From: Trogon surrucura
Lineage: Eukaryota > Chordata > Aves > Trogoniformes > Trogonidae
DNA length: 64,000 bases
Assembly: GCA_020746105.1 (NCBI GenBank)
Contig: CM036621.1
Coordinates: 50,564,264 to 50,628,263, forward strand
Reading direction: 5' to 3'
Made by a program: the position numbers and the translations under genes. Below, piece after piece: positions 49,844-61,500 of the stretch (positions are counted from its first letter, which is position 1; each line of letters opens with the position of its first letter). Under the pieces are notes generated by a model. That model searched no databases, was not told where the DNA came from, and saw nothing but the letters and a program-made list of their open reading frames with translations.

Positions 49844-52800
49844 AAATGTGGACAGTTAATTTGTCTTTGTGTCTTTGAAAAAAACCTCGCTTCTCTCCCT
49901 CCCTCCCTGTACCATGGATGCCCGTGTGTGCCTGTGTGTGTTTAGAGAGGATGAAAATAAATCTTAGTGCTGTCTAGCAATACATTCATATTTTGACTCC
50001 ATTGACAGCACACACTGATGTTATCGTGCGGTATTAAACTTCCAGTTGATAACAAGTCTGAACACTACTATCAGAACTGCATGAAATATGGTTGATTCTG
50101 GGTATATAACAGCAAAACTGAAAATAGGCTTACATTGAGCCATGGTCTTAACAGATCGGTAGTTGCAGAAATACAGCCAGGGTCTTAAGAGCTTGGCAGC
50201 TGTATCATTCACCGTCAGAGTCATTCAGACACCATATTAGTAGAAGAATAATTTCGAATATGTAAAAAAGCAAGTCTTCCTTCTTGGTTTGAATAAACTG
50301 TAGTAATACTGATGGATTTATGAACAAAATAGTCATAGTATATAAATACTCAACTGTTTATGTAACAGTGTGTGATTATGTATATACTTACAAACTAAAT
50401 ATAAAATGAGCAAAATTGTAGAATGTATTCGCTGCTCAAATCATGTTGAGTAGCCTGTGATCCTTTTCTGAATGTAGTCTTGTAAATCTGTGGTGCAGAA
50501 GTTTTAACTCACTCTTAACTAAACAGTGTCTGTCTTGAAGACATGAATGGCCTCTCCCTGTCCACTTTACAGTCCAGCAGACCTCAGGACATACCCTCTT
50601 TTCCTAAGCATATCGAGATATTGTATTCCCAGGCTAATCAGATATATTAATAAATACAGGCAGATAAATCAAGGCATATTTGATTTATTTAGAGTATCCT
50701 GCTACCCAGGGATACAGTTTTGCAGGGCTGTCAATGACTCACTGAAGTTCAGGGCTGTGGGAAACCCAGCCCTTCCCTTGAGTAGGTGGCTTCCTTGCAA
50801 AGCAAATTTATATCTACTGCGTATGAGCTTCATCCTTATAAATCCAGTCTGAATTTGGGCTGTTAGATGCAGTCAGGTCCAACCACATGGCTCACAGTGG
50901 CAGCCAATGGCAGAGTCCCTTTTAATCATGTGAATGCTGCCGGAATAAGGAGTGAAATTCAAGCCCTCTCACATTTCCCTCCTTCACAAAGCTTGGACCA
51001 CTTGGAGCTCCTGAAGCATAACTCAACTCTTCTGTATTTTCATTATTAGAATAAATCTCTGCCCTCTTCCTAAGCTGAGAGTAGGGGTTATTACTCTGAC
51101 CTCCAAAGAGACAGTCAGCTGAAATTATTTTTAACCAGAAGATCGACATGTGAGCAACACAGACTAGCTGAAATGGCTGGGAATTTCTTTGCTTTCTGTG
51201 TCTTCTGTTGATAGCCTGCAAGCGTGGAAAGCCAGAGGCTTTGTCTGGCTCGCCGTCATGCCTAGCTGGTGCTCCTTGGCAGTGGTGAGAGAGCCACGCT
51301 TTGTTCCTGACCTCTCTTGCCAAATTTAAACGTGTTGTGGCTGGCTCTTTGTGACAGTGTTTGCCCTTTCTCAGGCTTGTTGTTGGCTGGCCTAGAGACT
51401 GTGACTCTGACTTCTAAATTAAGGTTGTCCTGTTGTTTGGCCTTTTAAGGATACAATTTCTCCCAGCATCTTTTCCTTGCTTACCTATTTTTTAGATTTA
51501 TTAATGGGTGATCATTTGGAGTTGTGACTTCTAAAGCATTTTGTAAAAACGCTGCTCTGTTAGGAGTGGTGAATCTAATAGAAGAAAGACCTGCAAATAC
51601 GTCATTACTGGACTTGGCAATCGTGGTGTTTGAGAGTTAAATGCACTTACATTTGCCAGAGGCTCTAATAAGCAAACTTCGTGGTAATGAGTGATTTCAT
51701 GGGGACTGTTGCTAAATTCTAAAACAGAGGCTGTATAAACAGCTTTGCAGTTCATTACAAAGTCAAATGTGTTTTGGCATTTTAATGGATAGAGGTGACT
51801 GAGATTTAAGTCTTTCTATTAATTTCAACCAAAAATGCTGTATGTAGTAAGATGAAGAAACACTGAATGAGTGAAACAAGGGATTCATCTCAGTCAGTGT
51901 TTATTTGATGCCTGGCTTTTTTTAGCATGCTGGTTTGTTTTCGGTTTTTTGTTTTGTTTTTTAATCTCATGGCCATGAGGAGAACAGTAGTGTTAGGCAG
52001 GAAGAGAATAGCCTTATTCCCTAATGTAAAAACTTGAAGCAATACATCTGTTTGAAGAGAAATTTGAATACACTGCCACTTATTAAATTGTTAGAGGAAA
52101 AGACAAAAAAAAAACAACAAAAAAGCCAAAACTAGAGGAAGAAGTTTGCAGTCTAATTCATAATTGAAGTCCCCTGAAAATAGCATAAGCCTCCTGTTAA
52201 ATACCGTTGAGTTGGTGAGTGTGCTGTGAAAGCAGATACTTATTAAAAAGGAAATTAGAGTCTAAATCAAAAACGAGGATCACATTATTTATTTATTTAC
52301 TTGCTGTAGAGGCAGTTTTGCAGAATGTACCATCAGTCCCAGAGGGGTTTTCCACAAAGTTGCTCTTTTCATCAGCCTAAGCTGCAGCAGTGAAGCCTTG
52401 GGAGCGCTTGCGTGTGTCTTTGTGTGTGCGTGCCTGGGTACGGAGCAGTGGGGAAGGGGCAGTCGCACCACGGCATATACAGCTGTGCAGGTTCCCAGAG
52501 AATACAGGAGGCTGTCAGAAAAGGGGACTCACATCAAGACCTAGAGCTCTCTTGCCTCTCTGTTGTTAATGGAGAAAGGCAATACTTGCAGAGGGGCAGT
52601 AAGAATGCAGAAAACAGGCATGCTCTGAGCAGTCCTTTGGACGTGCCTGTCTCTGCTAGCTATGAGGAAAGCAAAGTGAGAGAAACCACCTTAAAACACT
52701 GTTGACATTTGCTAACTCAAGGGAAGGCAGAGAACCATGTGGTGGAGATGAGGAATAAGCCATGATCTCCACAGGCCGGGAATTTCACTCAATATAGCTG

Positions 52801-53832
52801 AAACACCCCTGTATGGAAGGGATGGTCTGATTGGATACCGTGGATGTGAGAACAGGACGAGCGTATTAAAACTTTGGTGATCGGTTTGGGCGATACTGAG
52901 TGAGAGTGCCTGAGATCACTTGACCATGGAGGATGGTGACATTACAGAAGCGTTGTTTTTGTCAAAATGTTGTCATCACCACTGGCACATTCTCCCATGC
53001 AGAGCACTCCAGGGAATATCTGCTCTAGAGTGTCCCCTTAGAACAAGTTCCAGGGGCCAGACTAGTTCTGGGCAGTGAAAATTAAAGTAGTATGCAGGGT
53101 GATGTTTAAAAGGAATAACACGCATCTTTCCAGTGCACTGTCCCTTCTTAGTTTGCATTCCGATTCCTTAGTTTTGCCATAGTTGATGCATTAATTATCT
53201 TCTGGAAAAAACAACATGGTAGAACAGCAGGGCAGAAGGAGAGAACATAGGACTTGAGCAAAAATGAGCAGAGCAAGAATGGACACGTGAAAGGAAGCTG
53301 TGGGGTTTAGCTTCGCAGTGTGCAGTGAAAAGTATGGACTGGGTCACCTACCTGAAGTTTCTCAGACTGAGCAGAGTGAAAATTCCCATTCCCTCCCCTA
53401 TTCCAAGTCATTCTGCAATGCTGCTAAAGCTCTCTTTAATGGGAATAAAAGGGTCTTGCTCAGCACTTTGAAAAGTGAAGCTCTGTGCCCTCTTTTTTTC
53501 TTAAGCATTTCTTTACTTGCTTAAACTCGTGATGAATAAAAGGACTCTTCTTCCTGCTGCCTTTAAAGACTTTTGACAGATGAACCGCACGAGAAGGTGC
53601 CTGAGGTCAGGAGGTGCCTGGGCTTTGGCAGCCCGCGTCAGTGGGGTCATTGTGCCCGTCCTGCAATGCAGCCGCAGGCGTTGGATGGAGAAGCCGAGAC
53701 CTGGCCCTAATACCTCTGTCTGTTGTTAAAAGATACCGGCATGGTCTGTTAGTGTCGCATGCACTATACTTGAGTAGTATGTTGTCTTTCTCCAAATTAT
53801 AGCATGATGATACCTATTAATTTTGTCAGAAT

Positions 53833-53848
53833 TATGATAATTATCATA
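53833..53848. promoter_or_regulatory. Perfect 16-bp palindrome with the same GATA core
   Basis: TATGATAATTATCATA is a perfect 16-bp palindrome and contains the same 12-bp core TGATAATTATCA as the site at 27139-27150. A candidate GATA-factor double site, or a chance AT-rich palindrome. Confidence 0.35.
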
Positions 53849-54402
53849 CATGTCCTACTCACCACAGGCATGAGGCTATAAAATATTTTTCTCTGTTGGT
53901 ATTTCTGTTTTTATTGTGGCACAGTGATTGATTTTAATTGTGGTATACTGGACACAAAGGAATGCCCATGAGATACTTTCCTGTAAAGATCTGCAGGCTG
54001 GCAGCATCTCCATTAGATGCTGATTTTTTAGACTTACTGTCATGACCGACTTTCCTGTGGAATTCGCAGATCTTAAAGGACGACTGCTTCGCGATACGAT
54101 CAGATAGCTTGTGTGTCACAGCAGGTGCAGCCCAAAGTCACATCTCTGAATAGTGCACAAAGAATAAGGTGTGTGTTTGTTCTCTTTCTCCTTCTGTCTC
54201 GTGTTAGTGCTTTCCAGCTCTGTGCATATACCTGTGTGTTTGAATTAATGTACAACGGTATGTTTATTAATTTCATCGCATGTGGAGGCGATACGACCAT
54301 CCTCCAGAACAGGCCCTTTCCTGCATTACTGTCAGAAAGGAACATGAAAATTGCAAACCTGTTCCCGTTCTGTGCCTTTTACACCACCATGCCACTGGTG
54401 AT

Positions 54403-54892
54403 ACAGAATCATAGAATGGTTAAGATTGGAAGGGACCTTGAAGATCATCTAGTTCCAACCCCTCTGCTGTGGGCAGGGACACCTCCCACTAGACCAGGTT
54501 TCTCAAAGCCCCATCCAGCCTGACCTTGAACACTTCCAGGGATGGGGCATGTACAGCCTCTCTGGGAAACCTGTTCAGTGCTTCACCACTCTCAAGGTGA
54601 AGAATTTCTTCTTTATATCTAATCTAAATCTACCCTCTTGCAGTTTCAGGCTATTGCACCTTGTCCTATCACTACAGGCCCCCGTAAAAAGCCCTTGTCC
54701 AGCTTTCCTTTAGGCCCCTTTCATGCATTGGAAGGCTGCTAGTAGGTGACCTCAGAGCCTTCTCTAAGCTGAATAACCCCAGCTCCCTCAGCCTGTCCTG
54801 CTTTACTGAAGCAGGAATTGTGAGACACCTGCACTGCATTAGGGTGGCAGTTGTCCTTTGCAGTCTTTGCTGAGCCTTCATCCTGCTAAGTC
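54403..54892 (-). mobile_element. CR1 LINE 3' fragment, antisense to ERBB4
   Basis: On the + strand this begins ACAGAATCATAGAATGGTTA and then GGAAGGGACCTTGAAGATCA, the reverse complement of a CR1 3' end. It runs about 490 bp to near TGCTGAGCCTTCATCCTG. Minus-strand translation of 54672-54881 includes RLRELGLFSLEKALRSPTSS, a decayed version of the CR1 ORF2 C-terminal segment [13 protein letters not shown]. It is truncated at its 5' end and diverged, and it is the only clear CR1 copy in the opposite orientation to the gene. Confidence 0.93.
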
Positions 54893-55540
54893 ATACATGA
54901 TGTGATGATGGAACAGGATTGCTGTTCTAGGCAGCAGACACACAACTGTCAGTGCCAGCTTTTGGCTTGCTGTCTTGCTCACCTTGAGTCCTACCCTCAG
55001 CCTCTTCAGCAGGCTTTCTCTGGGTTTTCAGAGTAAATGACCTGCGCAGGCAGATCAGGGAGAGCCTGGACTTGCCAAGAGCTGACTTCACTTTGGTAGT
55101 GGAAGTAAGAGAAGTTACATAGCGTTGCTTAGGGTAGGTTGTTTGTTACAGGTGGTGGTAAATTTGCAGTAAACGATGAAATGCTGGTACATTGTCTCAT
55201 GCAGTGATCACAGTGAGGTTTTTGCTACCGATGGGCCACCGCTCCTCTGGCATCTGGCATTGAGCTGAGCACTTTCCGAATTGCCACTACAGCCATGGTT
55301 TTTTGGATTGCCTCACCTGCTGGCAGATTATGAAAAGTCTCTGTGTTTGTCCAGAGCTTTTTTTTGGGCTGGCATTGATGGGAGCAAAGTAAAGGAATTG
55401 GTTGTGTTTGCTGTGTTCAGTTTTGTGACGTGCGTGTGTCTGGGAGGGTTCCACGAGGAATGCGGATCAGTTACATGGATATCAGTTAAAGTGGGATTGG
55501 ACAAACTGAATGGAGTATTAGAGCAGCTGGTTTTGTTCTT

Positions 55541-55560
55541 TTCTTTTTTTTTTTTTTTTT
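55541..55560. repeat. Poly(T) run
   Basis: A T-rich run ending in 17 T before AATTTAATGA. It could be a poly(A) tail on the minus strand, but no retrocopy is recognised downstream of it. Confidence 0.8.
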
Positions 55561-58500
55561 AATTTAATGAGGCCTAATATTCTCAGCCAGCCTGGGTGCA
55601 CAAGACCTTCAGCTAGAACTGTCACCAGTTAACGAGGCTTTTCCAGGGTGCTTAACCTAAGGCATAAAAGAGGAGCACAGATATGTCAGCATTTCCTTGG
55701 TTTGACTGTACGTTCCTTGGGTTCACAAGTAAGACACTTTGAGTGCAAGTTGGTTTGGGGGTTGTTGTTTTTTTTTTATGTAATATAATTCAGTGCCTCT
55801 TTGCATCATTTATGGCAAGCAGAACCTTGACCTTTCAGTTCCCTGTCCCCATGGGGCGGCGTCCCAGGAGGGAAGGTCGGGGCCGGTGTCTGTGCGTTTG
55901 CAGGCGCAGAGGGGCACACTGAGGCCTGGCAGACAGCCCGTCTGCTCCTGCCCCACGGCCGGGGGAGGGAGTTTGCCTTCCAGCTCTCTTCAGTCTCATT
56001 ACATGCAGGATCAGGTCTGTGCCGTTCCAGACTTCTGCACAGCGGCTTCCACGGGCTCCTCTGGAGAGCTGTCAGCTCTCTCATAGCTGCCAGTCTGGCT
56101 GACAATGCAGTACATGAAGTTATGAAGCATAGAGCTCTGCTACCGTAAGGGTTGGGGTTTGGGTTTGTTTTTTTTTCCTATTTCCTTTTCTGTTTTGGTT
56201 TCTGTAGGGGAGAATGCCTAGCAGGTTTTTCCTTCCCTTCCGCCCATTTTTTTGCCAGAAGAAATATTTTCTGGAGGAGAACAGCTTTTTTCTTATTTGC
56301 TTGCTGGTTCCAAGTTACCTACGGCTTAGAAAATCAAATTGGTTTTAGTAATAAATCCCCCGGTCCATTATCTGTTATTTGCAGTATTTCATGTATACAA
56401 GCTATTCATCTGATTCTTTTCTATAAATATTTTTAATTTAATGATTACCTCTTACAGGATGCTTTGTCCATGAATATTGTAGACACTCCTTCTGTCCAAC
56501 AAATAACCATAAAAGCAGACATCCATATGCTTTTTCACACTTAGGAAAATTTTAGTGCTAGCAACCAGATACTTGGAGTTACTGTTATTTGGGGAGTACT
56601 TTCTGATTTTCATATGAAATGCGTATTAGCAAGGTACTCCTTATTGTCAAAACAACCTTATTATTTGAACGTGTTCTCCCCACTCCATATCATGACAGGA
56701 ATCTTACGCACAAGAGGACATTTTCAGATCCTTTCATGGGGTTTTTCCCTATTCTCACAGGTAAACATTTGATCTTTACTTCTAAAGCCTCATGGTTTTC
56801 AGCAATACTACTATTTTTTTGTCATTCCTGGTTTTTACTTCTGAGTTTTGTCCTCTGGGAAGGCTGTGTACATTCCTGTGCATGTTTGTTATTTGCTGCA
56901 TATTTTATATGTGCAACGAAATAGAATTAATAGCCTTTTGTCTCTCTTTGGGAAGTCTCTTGGCTGCTGTGCGTCACTTCAGTTGCTAATAGATATTTAT
57001 ATAGGTAGTGCAAACTCTTGACTAGGCAAGTTGTTCTGAGGGGTGTTTACAAAGTTCAGATGCATGGGACCAGAGTATAATAATTAAGAAGAGAGGGGAG
57101 GGGAAAATGCTGAAATAAAAATGCTGTTTCATACTGTAATTCTTTGCAGAACTGGCTACTTAGGTTACTCAGATTTGAAGAAACAACTCAGAAGCTGGTT
57201 CAGGTTAGGCAGCTGTTCAGGGAGCATGTTGATAGACTGTCTTCCTAGGAAAGGGACAAGCATACCGAATGTAATGCTATTTAAATACATTAGCATGTTT
57301 TTGCAGAAAGTTTATATAGGGGCATATCAGCTGTAAAAACTATGTCTTCTCCCCTAAAGCGATAATGGCCTGATTATCACAGCCTCTCCTTTTTCTGATT
57401 CTGCAAGTTTGGAGAGTTTTTTGTACATGGAACCAGAACAAAACTTAAATTGCTCAAAAATGCAAGGTGAAATCAAGGCCTTGTCAAATCTTGTTCTTGC
57501 TGACGAGGATGTGATTAGCTACACCCCAGAGAGTGTGGGGACCCAGTGGAGGAGCAGCAAAAAGCAAACCTGGTTGTAGTCACAGAGTTGCTGTGCCCTG
57601 ACTCTGTAACCTCAGACCCAGCTGACATGAGCTCATGAGGTCAGGGATGCTACAGACACACCATTTCCCTTTTCTTAAGCACGGAATGAGTTTGTTCCGA
57701 AGACCTCAGAGTTGTATTACAGCCGCACATGAAGTGCAGGGCATAGAACCCTTCATATGTCATTGCAAGCAGGTATTTTCTCTTTCAGCTAAAATGTTTT
57801 ATCTACTTAACTCCTTGTAGTGCTGCAAGGCACCCTTCTTACCTGTCACAAAAAGACTGCTGACCCTTGACTCTGGCTAAGTGGAGACCATTGTGGTGAA
57901 CGACAATGCTAACTTGCAAAGGGAAAGCAATTCTCTGTAAAGGTTTTATAAAATTCTTTCTCAAGGGATGGTAAGCCTGCCTTGCTGAAGTGTTTGGGGG
58001 GTTTTCATGGAAAGATTGGAAGAAACGCACACATACTTTTACGATCACCGTCCTCTTGTGTATGACACAACCTTGCAGTTTTCAGTCTTTAGCCAAATGT
58101 CATTAAAACACTTTTGCACGGATCTGCGCTTCTGCGGGGCAGGGTTCCTGGGAAAAGGGCACTGATCTTTACAGTCTGAAGCTGGATTTGTAGACAGTGA
58201 AACCTGAAATTGTCCTTACAGAATCTTCCTTTGTCATTGCTTTTTGGAGTTTCCTGTTGTTTTCAGAATATGGATATTTCAAAGTAATATGCTTCCTCGG
58301 AGACAGAAAGCTGAAGTGCACTGTGGAGTTCACATTTTCTTGGAGTAAGGCCATCATTTGACCAGACCAGTAACTCTCTAACAAGTCCAATTTTCTAACA
58401 GGTTCTCTCTGCAAAGTATTTCGTTACTGTTTGATGATTTAAATGTAATCCTCATGCTTGTTTTTGACAGTAGCATGCACAAGCACACTACCTAGAAGTG

Positions 58501-61500
58501 GAAAGTAGGTGCTTGGTTCATTCGGAATAAGAATGCTAAGCTGATACTGTTAGAGGTTTGTATGTTGACTATGACTCATTTGTGTCAGAAGCAATTGTTT
58601 ATCTGCAGTTTGCTCAGTTGCAATAGGTTGAGCATTGCAGTATTTCTCCTTTTGTAATTCAGGTGGTATTAAAGTCAGCTTGCTGTTACAGCTCAAAGAT
58701 GATGTTCCGTTTTAATGGCAGGTGGTAGGCAAAAGCAGCACGCTGATGCCGACTTCAGCATGAAGAAGCCTTCTTGGTTCCTTGTCCATGACAGATCTCA
58801 GTCACCTTCTTTTGCAGCCAGGATGGCCTGTGGTACTTCAGGGGAAATATCCATAATTGCTTAAATTACAAAGAGGAAGATTTGAGGAGGGGTAGGTAAT
58901 ATCTTCTTTTAAATCACCTGATAAACTTGTTAAAAAAAGGTAGCCTTGCAAGTGAAAAGAATCCCTCTTCAGAGGTCTTCTGCAGATTGACAAGACCGTG
59001 CTACACCAGTTCGCGCTGACTGTAGGGGACAAATACGCACAGCTAGTCCCAGAAATGAGGGACAGGTTTTTAACCGGCTCTATGCTAGTCATACAGAAAG
59101 GACATTTAGAGGACCGTGCTCTGTGTGTTTCTCTGTTTTTCCCCTCTCAGTTTTTGATGGACATTCTGCTAATGAGAAAATGGGATTAAGTGATGCTTCA
59201 GCTCCTCTCATCTTGCCAGTAAAGCAATCTGCAAGGGAGAGGTAGTGAACAACCTGGATGTCCTCTTCCACCCGCTTGAGATTTGCCATGTTGTAACTTG
59301 GGTCTGTTGCATCAGGATGCTTGCCTCTTGCCTCTGTAACGTCCATTGCCCTAACCATCATAGTCCTTCTACTGTGGAGAGGTGCATGAGGTTTCATATG
59401 AATTTCAAATAAATTGAGGGGAATAATCTCTTCTCTTAAGATGCTGACTGTTTCTTGCTTGTACAACTCAGTCTGTGGTTAGCCTTCATGACTGTGACGG
59501 TGTGTTGCTGACTACTGTTCAATATTGTGCTCAAGTGAACGCTACAGATTCCTACTATCTGAACTGGGTATTTTTCCAAACTCTCACTGTTTTGCAACTT
59601 GGCTTTTCTTTCCAGTGCGAATTTTCCTTTAGGCGAGACTGTACAAAGGACTTTGAGTTCATGTCTGTGCTCCTCTTTCATCTGGAGGGGAGAAGAACCT
59701 GAATGATGTGGTGTAAATAGTGTTGGGACACACACAGCTCTGATAATGAAACTGTCTTGATAGCATATTCCTTTCCCGTCTTCCTGTCTCCAGCTACTAC
59801 TTAGCTAAGGAGCACAAAAGGGAGAAGTAAAATAAACTGTACTTTGGCATTTACTCCTACGGCAAAGGGAGTGAAAAGCCTTAGGGTTTGGAATTGCTGT
59901 TGAACTTTAATATTCATCCTCTGTGATTCTGGTTGGGGATCCCTGGCTGTCTGTCCAGTTCAGATGTCTTCTCCAGCATTGGATTCCCAGTCAACACAAA
60001 TCTTACAGGAGAATGCAGTGTAGGACAGAAAGGAACTTGCCAGCTCTGTGGGCAACGTTATATAGAGTTTAACTTTATTCTTTCTGGTTTTGTGGCAAAT
60101 GAAGAATTTCATAATGCAAAAAAAAAATGCAAACCCCACTCCCATGATAAAAATTTACGATGGATACTGCAGCTGAACACGTGGCTGAGACTGTACATTA
60201 TTTCCATGCTAAACTCTTACAAGATGCCAATTTCCACAGAGCCAGATCTGCCTGAAACATCTTGTAAACCTGAAAAATCAATGCCCTGGATTGCTTCTTT
60301 ATTAGCCTTCATCTTGCCCTCTCCTGAAATAGTGTGGTAGGATTTACCTGCAGCTCCGTTCAAGTAGCTTTTGTGTTGATTGTTTTAAGGGAGGGGACTA
60401 AACTCCCAAGCCTTAGGAAGACCGATATTCCCACTGCTGATTTTATGTTACTAACATTGTGCTGTATCAAGAGCAGGTAATAGTGTTCTTCAAGCATGGG
60501 ATGGCTTCAGACCATGGTAAGAGCACCAGATTGAGAACGGTGTTTCTGATTAACTCGTGGACTTTCTGTCTCACCTTTTGCAGCCCTCCTAATCCCTCCC
60601 GTGTTTCATGTTCTCCTCTGTGGAATGTTGGTGAAAGCGCTTATCAGTATACTTAGTGTAATAACAAAAGTGGTTTGTTAGGTGGGGTTTTTCATGTTCT
60701 CTGAACTCATTTGTGGACGATCATGTAGAAGTATAGTATTGCTGCCAAATGAAGTCATCTGCTCTATTTTAAAAGTAGATGTATTTGGAGCCTCGTCTCA
60801 AAACAGAACTCGCCCTTGTGCACACTGGAAAAAAAACCAACTGGCTAGAGCTTGATCCCCAGTCAGTTCAGATTGCCCCTCGCGGTCGGTATGGTGTGTG
60901 CATCAGACTCACAAAGTGCGTTTTTCTCTCCCTCTGTCGCTTTCTGCTAATCTGCTTGGTATTTCATACAGGCGCTTTTCCCAGTGGTAGGAAATATCTG
61001 ACTGGCAAGGTGGCTTTAAAGAGAGGGAAAAGCAAGTTCCAGTCCCAGAGCTCAGTTCTGCACAAAGCCAGAAATGGCAAGTGCAGCGGGAGGACTCGTG
61101 TTGCTAATGTCCTGGGGAGGCATGGTGCTATAGTTATCTTAAAGGTGCAGGTGATTTGGGGGTGAGTGGCTGTTAGTATGGTATTTTTAAATAGATATTT
61201 TCTTCCTATTCTTTTCAGTCAAAACTGAGAAGGAAATCAGCAGCTATTTTTTCTTTCAAGCTTAACACTGTCAGTTGGGTATGTGTTGATTCAAGTGCGC
61301 TTCCTCAGTGACCTTCATCTCCCCATGCCTGTGAGATGTGAAAGATGCTGTTGACACAAGCAAAGGCTCAAGCTCCCTCAGCTCATATCCCAGGCAGCAC
61401 TTTAACATGGCATGTTTGATGCTGCGTATTTCTGTCTCACCGGCAAAGTGGCAGTGAAAGTTATTGCGTTCATCTGGGAAAGGGAATGAAGCAGAATGAA

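Noticed and set aside
55840-55970. GC-richer patch as a second CpG island
   Set aside because: Short (about 130 bp) with fewer CpGs than the patch at 11136; within normal intron variation.
60779-61165. Open frame starting MYLEPRLKTELALVHTG, slightly like the next ERBB4 exon (MMYLEERRLVHRDLAARN)
   Set aside because: Only MYLE and a distant LVH agree. The HRDLAARN loop and DFG motif are absent and no acceptor AG sits at the matching position. Chance similarity.
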